A stretch of DNA of 64,000 nucleotides from Sunxiuqinia sp963677175 (lineage in GTDB: Bacteria; Bacteroidota; Bacteroidia; Bacteroidales; Prolixibacteraceae): assembly GCA_963677175.2 (NCBI GenBank), contig CAXXES010000001.1, positions 1,060,189 to 1,124,188 of the forward strand. Direction: 5' to 3'. Made by a program: the position numbers and the translations under genes. The notes under the pieces are model-generated. The model was not told where the DNA came from. It saw only the letters and a list, made by a program, of their open reading frames with translations, and ran no database searches. Every line of letters begins with the position of its first letter. The stretch's first letter is position 1. Of the stretch, positions 37,149 through 45,740 are shown piece by piece.

Positions 37149-38727
37149 ATAAGGGTGCTTCAAAAGGTTCTTTTGTATTGAAGATTGATAAAGCACATTC
37201 AGTTTTGTTGTCAATCATATAATCAATCATTTCTTGTTTGTCTTGAATGTTTGAATTAAAAATCTTGTTTAATGTTGTAAGGTCGTTGCAATCTACTATT
37301 TGAGGTTCTAAAGTATTGAGTAAATCGTTTTTGTCATAGCAAATTCTAATGTTTGGTAAACCAATGTAATCAACATATTTGTCCTCGATTTTCTTTTTAT
37401 GGTTTCCATCGTTGTCAGTAACCACGCTAACTTGTTTTTTCAATAGTTTGGCTATTTCTAAAAATCTCTTGAATGACAAACCTTTTACAGAAATGGTGTC
37501 AATGCCATCTTCAATCGGCAATTTGCCCTTTGCAATGTGATATGCTTTTTGAACAATTAGTTCATCAGAAGGTCCTTCAACTAAAATTGATTTCTTGGAA
37601 AGAACAAGCCGTAATGTATCATACCCAGCTAACTTTTTGAAGTAGTCCTGTGTGTCGGATTTTAAATCTTTCAAACTCATTGTTTGTTTATCTACTCCCC
37701 ACAAAATCAAATTGTCAAGTCCTAATTTGTTTAAAACAAAAGTGCTGTGAGTTGTGATAATAATTTGTTTATCCTTACATTTTTCAGCCATCTTTTTTAT
37801 CAATGAATTCATAGTTGAAAATGAAAGATGATTTTCAGGTTCTTCAATTAGGATAACATCACTCTTTGTTACATTCTTATCTAATGCTAAAAGCATTTTG
37901 ACAAAATTTTGTTCCCCCTTTCCAGAAAATTGAAATGGGATTTCATCAATGTATGAAGTCAAGTTATTTTCCCAACTTGATTTTTGAGAAATGTCAATTG
38001 AAACTGATAAATCTTTATTGGTTATGTCGCCTTTGTTGGCTTTTAGTTTATCATTGATTGCCTTGAGTGCTTCCTGCTCCTTAAACGATTCTTTGAGATT
38101 TCTAAATGCCAATGAAAGTCCTGTTCTTTCTTTAACGTCCAAACTTTCCTCAATTATTCTTTGCAAATAGTAGTCAGCACCATTTTGAAGTTTAATTGTG
38201 GTTGTATCAATGAGAGTAGAAGTTAATTCAAGATTTCGTGTAGTTATAAGATTATTCGCGAACGAATACAACCTTGCAACATAATACTCGGTTGGAAGTG
38301 TAGTAATCTTAGTTGGGTCAGAAATATAGTTTGAATACACATCTTTAAAATCTTCGTTGAATTCTATTTTCAAATAGACGCCGAAGGTGTCTTCATTCTT
38401 TGTGTTGTTGCTTCCTTTTAATCTTGCAAATTCGGGTTTGTCATAGAGATATGCTTCTATAAGAATTGAAGGTAGTTCGGGATTTTGTTTTGCTTTTAGC
38501 TTGACTAAGTAATCGTCAACAACACCTTTACTAAAAAGAAAAGGTGAAATTTCGTAATTGATATTTCTACCGTTTAGTTGTCCAGTCAGAACTAAGCTTA
38601 TCGCTTCTAACAAAGTAGATTTCCCAGCTTCGTTGTCGCCAACAATTATATTCAACCCCTTGTTTAGTTTAATCTCAAACTTGTCAAGTGTCTTAAAGTT
38701 TTGTATTACGATTTTGTCAATGTTCAT
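37129..38727 (-). CDS. gajA: Gabija-type OLD nuclease GajA (AAA ATPase + TOPRIM)
   Basis: 532 residues. The N-terminal ABC-type ATPase has a P-loop GDNEAGKST (30-38) and Walker B VILIEEPENHLS (about 290). The C-terminal TOPRIM nuclease has ILVEGPSDE (about 384) and VTDNDGN (about 438). This is the OLD-family layout of GajA, a nucleotide-sensing DNA nickase used against phage. gajB follows with a 20-nt overlap. AT-rich composition and flanking attC-like sites (38796 and 35806) suggest the whole operon is a cassette. OLD plus UvrD could also be a generic OLD pair, but order and overlap favour Gabija. Confidence 0.88.
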   Translation of the reverse strand: MNIDKIVIQNFKTLDKFEIKLNKGLNIIVGDNEAGKSTLLEAISLVLTGQLNGRNINYEISPFLFSKGVVDDYLVKLKAKQNPELPSILIEAYLYDKPEFARLKGSNNTKNEDTFGVYLKIEFNEDFKDVYSNYISDPTKITTLPTEYYVARLYSFANNLITTRNLELTSTLIDTTTIKLQNGADYYLQRIIEESLDVKERTGLSLAFRNLKESFKEQEALKAINDKLKANKGDITNKDLSVSIDISQKSSWENNLTSYIDEIPFQFSGKGEQNFVKMLLALDKNVTKSDVILIEEPENHLSFSTMNSLIKKMAEKCKDKQIIITTHSTFVLNKLGLDNLILWGVDKQTMSLKDLKSDTQDYFKKLAGYDTLRLVLSKKSILVEGPSDELIVQKAYHIAKGKLPIEDGIDTISVKGLSFKRFLEIAKLLKKQVSVVTDNDGNHKKKIEDKYVDYIGLPNIRICYDKNDLLNTLEPQIVDCNDLTTLNKIFNSNIQDKQEMIDYMIDNKTECALSIFNTKEPFEAPLYVKQSF

Positions 38728-38795
38728 TCTGTCATTTATTTTTTGTCCGTTCGATATCGGTATGAAAGTTTGAAGTTAGCAATGTCGCCATAGCA

Positions 38796-38940
38796 TGACG
38801 CACAACGTTCCGCAAATACACGCAGGGCGGGAGTTTCCCGATGAACTTCCTACAAAGATTTGCACTTCAAATTTATTACTTTCCTGTCCACGAAGCAATG
38901 AAACCCGACTTGCGGGTATTTTGCTGTTAGCAAACGTTAT
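38796..38940 (-). other. attC-like cassette site
   Basis: CAACGTTCCGCAAATAC (38802-38818) pairs with GTATTTTGCTGTTAGCAAACGTT-side bases ending at 38938; inner GGGCGGGAGTTTC pairs with GAAACCCG. The stop codon of the downstream-listed gene at 38937 lies inside the TAACG end. Confidence 0.65.
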
Positions 38941-40031
38941 TCAATTAATTCTCTAGCAAAAATCTTAATACTGTCTTTATGTTGTATAATTTCCTTTTCT
39001 CTATAAAAATCATCAACTTCATCAACATCAAGCCATCTCGAACCGATTATATTTTGATTGAATAGCTCTTCAAAATGTGTATGACTAAGAGTATTTCGTT
39101 TAAGTATATTTTTCTCCAGTTTTTTTGTGTTTTCTGACATTTCAAGAATACTACAAACAGGAACATACAAACCACTAGAAATCATCTTGCTGTCACTTGT
39201 TTGAAGTTTATCCGTAGGTCGTAAAAAGCCACAGCAATAAGGGAATCTGAATTTCTCAATTATCTCTAGTTTCTCAGGTTTATTGCAAAATCCTTTATCG
39301 CAAAGAGAACATTTCATTTTATTCAATTGCGGTTTCAAATTCTCATGCTGTGAAAAATAAATTACACCCTTATCCCAAGTTTTGTATTGAAGAAAAATAA
39401 AGCGGACTTTATCTGTTAAACGATCATATTGCTCATAAATCAAGTCTGCGCCAGTTATATGTTCTGGTGTATCAGGATGTAAAAGTCTCAATCGTAAAGT
39501 CTTTTTATTAGGAAGTTCATAGTCAATGTAAAAATCATTCTCAAAATATTTTTCTCCAAAATAAGAAGATCTGTCAATTTTGGAATAGTCTCTATTCAAA
39601 ATTCTATTTTCCGACAAATTTCTCGGTTTTAGATTTTCTAATCCTAAATACAGTGAACCAATTCTTCTGTCAACAAAACGCATGTCTTCTTTAGGTAATT
39701 TAGCTTCTCTCTGAAGATCATTTAACCGATCAATCTCATCACTTATTAAATCCTCGGGTCTAATTTCACGGTCTTGAGTTATTGACTGTAAATGAGCTTC
39801 TTCTCGATAATATTTTACAACGTCATTATCGTTTTTCGCAGAAATTAGTTTGCAAATATCATTATATAAATCAGCGTCGAGATCATGGATGATTGTAAGT
39901 GCTTGTTCATAAGTTGGTGGTTGTTGCTTTTTTGCAGCTAAACTCAACGCATCTCTTATTCCAACAACTGTTTGAAAAGCTAAATTCCTTTTTTCATCTT
40001 CATGTCTGTCAAGGTTCTCTAGATAACTCAT
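38937..40031 (-). CDS. Unknown cysteine-containing cassette protein
   Basis: 364 residues, soluble. An N-terminal helical part comes first (about 1-130, with AKKQQPPTYEQALTIIHDLD). The middle (about 170-240) contains IYFSQHENLKPQLNK, and a cysteine cluster follows: CSLCDKGFCNKPEK, FPYCCGFL and VPVCSIL (about 243-300), probably metal-binding. The C-terminus is charged. I do not recognise the family. The TAA stop is embedded in an attC-like site, and it is next to the Gabija operon, so a defence role is possible but only by context. Confidence 0.7.
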   Translation of the reverse strand: MSYLENLDRHEDEKRNLAFQTVVGIRDALSLAAKKQQPPTYEQALTIIHDLDADLYNDICKLISAKNDNDVVKYYREEAHLQSITQDREIRPEDLISDEIDRLNDLQREAKLPKEDMRFVDRRIGSLYLGLENLKPRNLSENRILNRDYSKIDRSSYFGEKYFENDFYIDYELPNKKTLRLRLLHPDTPEHITGADLIYEQYDRLTDKVRFIFLQYKTWDKGVIYFSQHENLKPQLNKMKCSLCDKGFCNKPEKLEIIEKFRFPYCCGFLRPTDKLQTSDSKMISSGLYVPVCSILEMSENTKKLEKNILKRNTLSHTHFEELFNQNIIGSRWLDVDEVDDFYREKEIIQHKDSIKIFARELIE

Positions 40032-40088
40032 ATAATGTTGTTTTGTAGGTTTTATAATGTTTGCTAACTATGTAATAGCACGAAGTTA

Positions 40089-40430
40089 TTATACTTTTTC
40101 GTAATTTTCTCTATCGTTCTTTTTCTCCAAATTAATGTTCAACCTATCCAATGGGCTTTGTATCCGGTTGATGACTTTATTACTTACATGTGTGTAAATC
40201 ATCGTGGTCTTTAGACTCGAATGGACAAGCAACTGCTGAATAAAACGGATATCGGTAACCGGGGCTAAACCGTGAGTAGCAAAACAATGCCTTGAAATGA
40301 GAGGGCTATCTCGTTTGATGGCCTCAAAATGCCGGTGTGTTGTTTGACTGAGCTTAATCGTTTTTTGTGGTGTCATAAATGTAATCTTTGTGCCATTTGT
40401 TTTTGGAGGGCATTCAGGCATGGTTCGCAT
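40089..40430 (-). pseudogene. Truncated tyrosine recombinase (C-terminal part)
   Basis: 113 residues. RHCFATHGLAPVTDIRFIQQLLVHSSLKTTMIYTHVSN carries the last R, H and Y region of a tyrosine recombinase, ending IQSPLDRL. The N-terminal catalytic half (first Arg, Lys) is missing. The first residues (MRTMPECPP) match another short fragment at 44978-45097 and replace the missing part. Not active alone. Confidence 0.8.
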
Positions 40431-40548
40431 TGTTAGTTTATTAGTTGGTGCCAGAAAGTTACAATAATTCTGAGCAAAAACTTATAACCAGTAAAAAATG
40501 TCGACAAACTGTTTTTTTGAAGCGGTCGGAGGCAGAGTTTGCCAGTCG

Positions 40549-40640
40549 GTCACACTTGTGTTGGTGTGTCGGTCACACACGTGTTAGTGTGCCAGTCACA
40601 CTCGGGTTGGTGTGCCAGTCACACTCGGGTTAGTGCTAGC
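40549..40640. repeat. 23-bp array, four units
   Basis: GTCAC starts at 40549, 40572, 40595 and 40618, exactly 23 bp apart; unit consensus GTCACACTCGGGTTGGTGTG. Non-coding. Confidence 0.85.
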
Positions 40641-40649
40641 CTAAACCTG

Positions 40650-40880
40650 CACCCGTGTGTAACCAAATTTACGTACGTATGTAATTAAATTTTCACACAC
40701 TATAAGTACTGCTTTCACAATGTAAAGTTTTATTTTCATACGTATGAAAGTTTACTTCCGCACGTGTGTAAGTATATTCCGTTATGTATACCTGATTGCC
40801 AGCCTTCTTTCGGAAAACCCGAAAGCCAACCCATTTAAAAAAAAAAAGTGAACTCATGCAATTTTGTGAGCTATTCCAGG
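40650..40880. repeat. About 22-bp array plus shared downstream module
   Basis: GTAA-type cores at 40659, 40681, 40702, 40722, 40745 and 40768 (spacing 20-23), with units like CGTATGTAATTAAATTTTCA. The last unit runs into the module also seen at 24300 and 30480 (CGCACGTGTGTAA, CCTGATTGCC). Further repeat blocks fill 40881-41210 (GGCCGGAATTGC element, CAATGAGCCGGG end). Confidence 0.8.
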
Positions 40881-41210
40881 CCGGAAGCTTGCCAATCACC
40901 GGGCGTGAGGGGGCCAGCATGCTCCGGATTATCCACAAAGCCTGCGTTTCCTTTTGGTGATTACAAATCACCGGTTAAAAGGCCGGAATTGCACCCCGAA
41001 ATTTCGGGGCCGGCCAGCTGCCGCCAGCCTTCGACATATCCTAACCAGCTCGGGGTTACAAAATCAGTCCAGCCGCAGTCTGTTTTGCATACCCTGAAGA
41101 GCAGGGTTAAACGGTGCAGATGCCCTGCCCACACCAGCCGCTGACCGCCTGCTTTAGTGCATATCCCAATGAGCCGGGAGTTGGGGCGGGTGGAGCGGGT
41201 GTCTACTCTA

Positions 41211-42032
41211 TTAGGCAATGTTATTATCGACAGCTCGTAAAATATATGTCACTAAACCGAAAACGAATTGCTGAATTTCATCTTTCTTATTCAATGTCTG
41301 AAGAATATGAAATCCCATAGTTTGATATTCTGTTCCTGTTTCTTTGCCCCAAGAATTCTCATAGCGCTCGAAAAAATCATAATGTTCTACTAGTTTTTCA
41401 ATGTCTAATCGCCAAATAATTGGAAGAAACAATATATTCTTATCCTCTTCGGATAAACATCCCTTAGTTTCAGATAATATTTTCGCTTTTGTTTTAGATA
41501 TCAAATGTTTTTCAAGCGTCTCTCTATCAAATGATTTTTCTGTATAGTGAATGTTCAAAATCTCAATCATCAACTTTCTTCCTGTTTTCAGACAAACAAA
41601 TAAATCTTTTGGTTTTCCATTAACTGTTTTCTTTTCAATATCTAAAAGTTGAATATCATTCGGGTGATTAAGAATTGTATTAATAACGAATAGTTCACCA
41701 ACTACATTTAAGAAATTCCAGTCTTCCAAATTCGTTATTTTACCTTTGAGAAGTTCTCTAACCTTTTTCGAAAATTCAGGTAATGCATCCTGTATTTTAT
41801 TATAAATTTTATCTATCTCGACTACGAATTCAGCGTTATAATTATCTCCTTCAAAAGCATTAAACAATACTCCAATGAAATCATCCTTATAATCATAACC
41901 CTTTCTATTATACACCTTTTCTTTAAAGCGAGAATTTAATTTATCCCAATCTGTCCTTTTATCAAGCATTGAAAAAATCGAAGGACAAAATTTTCGGAAT
42001 AAGAGGCTTGTATCAATTGTGTCTATTGTCAT
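41211..42032 (-). CDS. Unknown cassette protein, possible nuclease fold
   Basis: 273 residues, soluble, rich in Lys and Asn. A helical N-terminus (FCPSIFSMLDKRTDWDKLN) precedes a segment LLDIEKKTVNGKPKDLFVCL...GRKLMIEILNI (about 124-158), whose acidic residue, D, and E-I-L order weakly recall a PD-(D/E)XK core. No family name can be given. Upstream lies an attC-like site (42043). The 3' end enters a repeat block, so the C-terminus may be altered. Confidence 0.65.
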   Translation of the reverse strand: MTIDTIDTSLLFRKFCPSIFSMLDKRTDWDKLNSRFKEKVYNRKGYDYKDDFIGVLFNAFEGDNYNAEFVVEIDKIYNKIQDALPEFSKKVRELLKGKITNLEDWNFLNVVGELFVINTILNHPNDIQLLDIEKKTVNGKPKDLFVCLKTGRKLMIEILNIHYTEKSFDRETLEKHLISKTKAKILSETKGCLSEEDKNILFLPIIWRLDIEKLVEHYDFFERYENSWGKETGTEYQTMGFHILQTLNKKDEIQQFVFGLVTYILRAVDNNIA

Positions 42033-42042
42033 CCCTTATATT

Positions 42043-42173
42043 TCATAACGGTTGATACATATTGCGGAGCGAATTTCGGAGCGCGTTATATTCGTGACGA
42101 CAAGCACTGCGATGCGAGAATCCGCCGTTGATTGCCGCACCGACCCCGCTCTGAAATATGTACTTTGTTGAAC
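42043..42173 (-). other. attC-like cassette site
   Basis: CATAACGGTTGATACATATTG (42044 onward) pairs with AAATATGTACTTTGTTGAAC (ends 42173). It shares TTTCGGAGCGCG and CTGCGATGCGAGAATCCGC blocks with the site at 16983, where the intron sits. Confidence 0.65.
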
Positions 42174-42182
42174 ACCTGTGTC

Positions 42183-42779
42183 TTATTGTTTTTTGTCAAC
42201 CTTGTTAATCTCTTCAATCTCAGCTTTAAAAAGGCTGAATATTCTTTTTACTATCATTAAAAGAGTCATTATTATGTGAATGAAAATAGAATAAAACACG
42301 AAATACAATACAAATTGGACAATTGCATTTATGGTCAATTCACTAGCTTTTAAGTCAATAATTCTGTCGATGAAACTTAAATTAACTTTCCAATTTGTTG
42401 GAAAGAAATCAATGTTTGAAAGAAATAGGAATCCAAGACCAACAAGTGACGCCACAATGGTATAAGTAATATTATAAAAAGTATGCTCTAGTAGAATAGC
42501 CCTATTACTTTTGTCTTTGATGTTTAACTTATTTTCTGCAAACGAGATAATTAGCACCAATAGATTTAAGAAAAGCCCAATAAATATTGAAAGACATATC
42601 GCAAAAATATTTACTAATCCGTCATTGGGAATCCGTATAAGGAAGGATAAAATAAGTCCAAGAATTATTGGATAGGTAATAAAATATTTCTTGTCTAATT
42701 TTAGTAATTTCCCATTTCCTCCTTGAAGAGTTGATTTGTGTTTACTAACAATTTCCGAAACATTTACTTTTGAACTCAT
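42183..42779 (-). CDS. Four-helix membrane protein of a two-gene cassette
   Basis: 198 residues with four hydrophobic segments (about 31-50, 57-85, 103-127, 147-175) and a basic C-terminal tail. Inner membrane. Its ATG follows the stop of the 320-residue gene by 1 bp, so the two are translationally coupled. A four-helix membrane partner with a soluble protein of about 320 residues recalls the Kiwa layout (KwaA/KwaB), but the order is reversed and I see no convincing sequence match. Function unknown. Confidence 0.75.
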   Translation of the reverse strand: MSSKVNVSEIVSKHKSTLQGGNGKLLKLDKKYFITYPIILGLILSFLIRIPNDGLVNIFAICLSIFIGLFLNLLVLIISFAENKLNIKDKSNRAILLEHTFYNITYTIVASLVGLGFLFLSNIDFFPTNWKVNLSFIDRIIDLKASELTINAIVQFVLYFVFYSIFIHIIMTLLMIVKRIFSLFKAEIEEINKVDKKQ

Positions 42780-42780
42780 A

Positions 42781-43743
42781 TTAATACAAATCTAAGTTGA
42801 AATCATCCAATAATGTAATAGCTTCTGATTCAATCGAATTGAAATCAGAATGTCCAGAGTCATTTAAATTAACCATAATATCATAATATGGTCTAAATTT
42901 CATTGTGTCAGATAAATCGACTGTTCTTGGCGAATTTTTGTATGTAGAATTCACTTTAACTTTTGCATTCTCGTCAAATCCCAATTTCTCGAATTCTTCG
43001 GAAGAAAAGAAACCTCTCGGATTTGATTCAAACATTTCTTGAATTCTTTTTCTTGCCTTTCCTGTTATGGTTCTTTTACCCTTTGCCTTTATTCTTAATT
43101 CGACAGAAAAATCCTCGGTTTCAAATTTTTCTAATCCGTATCTTTCTGCAACATCCTCCGGTAGAGAATTTCTAGTCAAAGTAATTGTATTATAAATACC
43201 ATTGTTAATGTAATTATTGACTATCTGGTGGTCGATAAAGTTCGTATACCTGATAGTGTGTCCTTCAAAGTTTTGGTCCATGTATCTTTTAAATACATGA
43301 GTAAAAATGGATTTTATTCCAAATTGTCCCTCTCTTTCTAGGATAATTAGTCCATCCTCTTTTATTTCTGGTATACAAATTAAAAAGAAGAATGGCTTTT
43401 GCACAGAATGGTTTTTGTGAATTTTAAATACAGGTGCATCGTCTTTATTTAAAATGTCAATGATACTTTCCTCTTTGCCATATCTGCCAGTTTCTATTAT
43501 TCCTGATATTGACCGAATATTGCTTTTGATTCGAAAAAATGAGGTTGAATTTTCGTCTTTGCCAAGTTGGACAACACGTTTGTTTATCTCGTCAAGTGGC
43601 AAATTGTCAATAAACGGAACAAAATTTCTGAATACATTGTCAAATAAATCCACACCATCAATCTCTGATAGACTTAATTTGTCTTTTTTGTTTTCTTTTT
43701 GAGAAATAAAAAACCTTATGACTTCTAATTTTCTTTCTTCCAT
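42781..43743 (-). CDS. Soluble unknown protein of a two-gene cassette
   Basis: 320 residues, no membrane segment. Conserved-looking parts are SIFTHVFKRYMDQNF (about 154-168) and SVELRIKAKGKRTITGKARKRIQEMF (about 224-249), a basic stretch that could bind nucleic acid. The C-terminus is acidic. First gene of a coupled pair with a four-helix membrane protein. The family is not recognised; a defence module is the contextual guess. Confidence 0.75.
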   Translation of the reverse strand: MEERKLEVIRFFISQKENKKDKLSLSEIDGVDLFDNVFRNFVPFIDNLPLDEINKRVVQLGKDENSTSFFRIKSNIRSISGIIETGRYGKEESIIDILNKDDAPVFKIHKNHSVQKPFFFLICIPEIKEDGLIILEREGQFGIKSIFTHVFKRYMDQNFEGHTIRYTNFIDHQIVNNYINNGIYNTITLTRNSLPEDVAERYGLEKFETEDFSVELRIKAKGKRTITGKARKRIQEMFESNPRGFFSSEEFEKLGFDENAKVKVNSTYKNSPRTVDLSDTMKFRPYYDIMVNLNDSGHSDFNSIESEAITLLDDFNLDLY

Positions 43744-43781
43744 TTTATTAGTTTGTTAGTAGTTTTTTTTAACCTTATTGT

Positions 43782-43860
43782 GTAGAGCAGAGCCCGCCAG
43801 CCCACTCAATAGTTACTGCCCATAAATGTACAAATTATGAGTTCCCTGTCGCTCCCTTCT
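43782..43860 (-). mobile_element. Second group II intron 3'-end relic
   Basis: Matches domain VI of the intron (CATAATTTGTACATTTA; terminal CTCTGCTCTAC) with more changes than the relic at 25836, for example CTGTCAG has become CTGGCGG. It lies 39 bp upstream of the gene at 43743. Confidence 0.7.
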
Positions 43861-43943
43861 CCCTAATTCCATTCACCCCGTTCAACCACGAAACATACCG
43901 ACCTCTCCTTCTTGGCACAGCGTGCCGCAAGAGCTTCTATCTA

Positions 43944-44930
43944 TTAGCGATAATTCTCTTCCAATTTGATCCTTTTTTCTGTCAGAGGATCTCCCTCATA
44001 CCTGACATTTGGGTAGTATTTTACTACATCAAACTCACTTGTATATCCTGTTGGAATATTCTTAATCAGATTGTACTTCGTAATTAGTTTTTTACTTTCA
44101 AGATCTTCTTGTTTTTCCCAAGCCTTACCTAAATCGGACAAAGAATTATAAAACAAGAATGCTTGTTCCTGAGTTGAAAGCTGAGCCCTAAGTATCTTTA
44201 CATAGCTGTATTTCTCTTTGTACGTGAGCAAACTAGAAGGTTGTTCATCCACAAACTTCACTGTTTGGTACAGGTGCCTAAAATAATGGCCAAGTCTTGA
44301 CTGATGACCTTCAAATAATTTATAAGGAAAATTGTCATTTTCAGTAAATTCCTTCTGACTCTTTTTAAACCTCTCTAAAATGAAGTTAATCCTATTAGGG
44401 TATTTTCCTGTCAAATTCCTCTTCATGATTTGTTCTGATGTCTCACCAACTGCACCGAAAAAGAAGCACATATACGAGATATTTATTCGCTCTTCTTCTA
44501 AAAGCTTTTCCGGCCAAGTTTCATTAAGAGCATCAATGACCAATTTACAATGGTAAAATTCTCTTTGTAGCGTTAAAAAAACCTTTCTTCCTATTCTGTC
44601 TTTGAGATTTATTTCGAAGCTGTTTTGGCGGTGAATATTTACTAAATCAAAGAATTTACTTTCAAAAAGCTGTTTGCTGAAATTTGTTTGCTGAATTCTG
44701 ATGGCACACTCTTGAGCTTCAAGTGTATTTATTAATAGAAACACCCCCGCTAAAGAAAATAATGCTCCTAAAACTCCTCCAACCAATGATCCATAGCTAG
44801 AAAATATGTCTGCGTCAATTGGAGCACGACTATCCAGCTCTGTAGTTTTAGACAAATACAAAAACAAAAGAGCAATAGAAATGGTTACACCAATTCCAAT
44901 TAACCGATATGCTATTTTTTTTCCGTTCAT
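43944..44930 (-). CDS. Putative phage abortive infection protein (AbiC-type)
   Basis: 328 residues. Two N-terminal transmembrane helices (about 8-28 and 48-70) are followed by a helical cytoplasmic region beginning SKQLFESKFFDLVNIHRQN (about 83-101) and containing YFRHLYQTVKFVDEQ (about 213-227), features I associate with the putative AbiC domain (PF16872 in memory). Members are thought to block phage growth by harming the infected cell from the membrane. It stands alone at the right part of the defence-like region. Confidence 0.8.
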   Translation of the reverse strand: MNGKKIAYRLIGIGVTISIALLFLYLSKTTELDSRAPIDADIFSSYGSLVGGVLGALFSLAGVFLLINTLEAQECAIRIQQTNFSKQLFESKFFDLVNIHRQNSFEINLKDRIGRKVFLTLQREFYHCKLVIDALNETWPEKLLEEERINISYMCFFFGAVGETSEQIMKRNLTGKYPNRINFILERFKKSQKEFTENDNFPYKLFEGHQSRLGHYFRHLYQTVKFVDEQPSSLLTYKEKYSYVKILRAQLSTQEQAFLFYNSLSDLGKAWEKQEDLESKKLITKYNLIKNIPTGYTSEFDVVKYYPNVRYEGDPLTEKRIKLEENYR

Positions 44931-44977
44931 TTAATTGGAGTAAGGTAGTGTACAGTCCATAATATCTTACTTCTTTA

Positions 44978-45097
44978 TTATTCTCCCACCATACTCTCCC
45001 ATATCCTAAAAGTATAGCCACTTTCCCCGCTATCCCTTAACATCCCAGAAATCGTCTTGCTGTTCATTCTCGGTGGGCATTCAGGTGTCGTTTCCAT
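44978..45097 (-). pseudogene. Short recombinase-type N-terminal fragment
   Basis: 39 codons from ATG at 45097. METTPECPPR matches the start MRTMPECPPK of the fragment at 40430. The upstream 40 bp (GTAACTTTCTGGCACCAA on the minus strand) is shared too and recurs partly at 22.33 kb. It is a decayed copy and not a functional gene. Confidence 0.55.
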
Positions 45098-45364
45098 CGT
45101 TAGTTAATTATTTGGTGCCAGAAAGTTACAATAATTCTTAACAAATTATTATTATCATCTGGAAATTATTGCAAGTAAAATAAAAAGGGGTTGAAGGAGA
45201 ATCGAGAACAAGGGGTTGGGGAACCCAAAATTACCCATGATATAGAACTAGATGTCCGAATATTAACCACCTATCGATACTTACACAGTTTAAAAACTGC
45301 AAAGCTAACCTGGTAATATTACTTTCTCGAGGAAAATTATCAGAGATCTTATCCGCGCCAACAT
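45098..45364. other. Spacer with shared leader repeat
   Basis: 45117-45137 repeats the AAAGTTACAATAATTCT segment also found at 22.33 and 40.46 kb. Nothing else is recognised. Confidence 0.5.
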
Positions 45365-45604
45365 TTACTCAAAATCAAAAAAATCTTTGAGTGTTATTCC
45401 CAACATATTACAGAATTTGTTGATTGTATAAATCGACACACCCCTTGGATTATTTTCGCTTTCCCATCTGTTCAAAATCTGCCTATCAATATCATGTGCC
45501 TTAGCAAACTCCGATGGGTTGAGACCAGTCTTTGCTCTTAAAAACTTTATTCTCTCCGTAATCCTGTTTTTAAGTATGATATCTTCTTTAGTTAGCGTAC
45601 CCAT
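45365..45604 (-). CDS. XRE-family helix-turn-helix protein
   Basis: 79 residues, essentially one HTH domain: FLRAKTGLNPSEFAKAHDID (about 19-38) and RWESENNPRGVSIYTINKFCNML (about 47-69). A small DNA-binding repressor, likely controlling itself or a neighbour. It lies between the Abi gene and a long palindrome at 45741. Confidence 0.85.
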   Translation of the reverse strand: MGTLTKEDIILKNRITERIKFLRAKTGLNPSEFAKAHDIDRQILNRWESENNPRGVSIYTINKFCNMLGITLKDFFDFE

Positions 45605-45740
45605 TCCGCAATTTTGTTATAATCCAAATTTTTCTTGTAATCCATTTGGCTTACAAATACATTTTTCTATATTTGCTGTAGAATATTTAGATTTGCAATC
45701 CTTCGAATGAAATGACATTAGAAGCTATTGCTTAGAATCT

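Noticed and set aside
42183..43743. Kiwa system annotation
   Set aside because: Only size and topology match; gene order is reversed and no DUF4868 motif was recognised.
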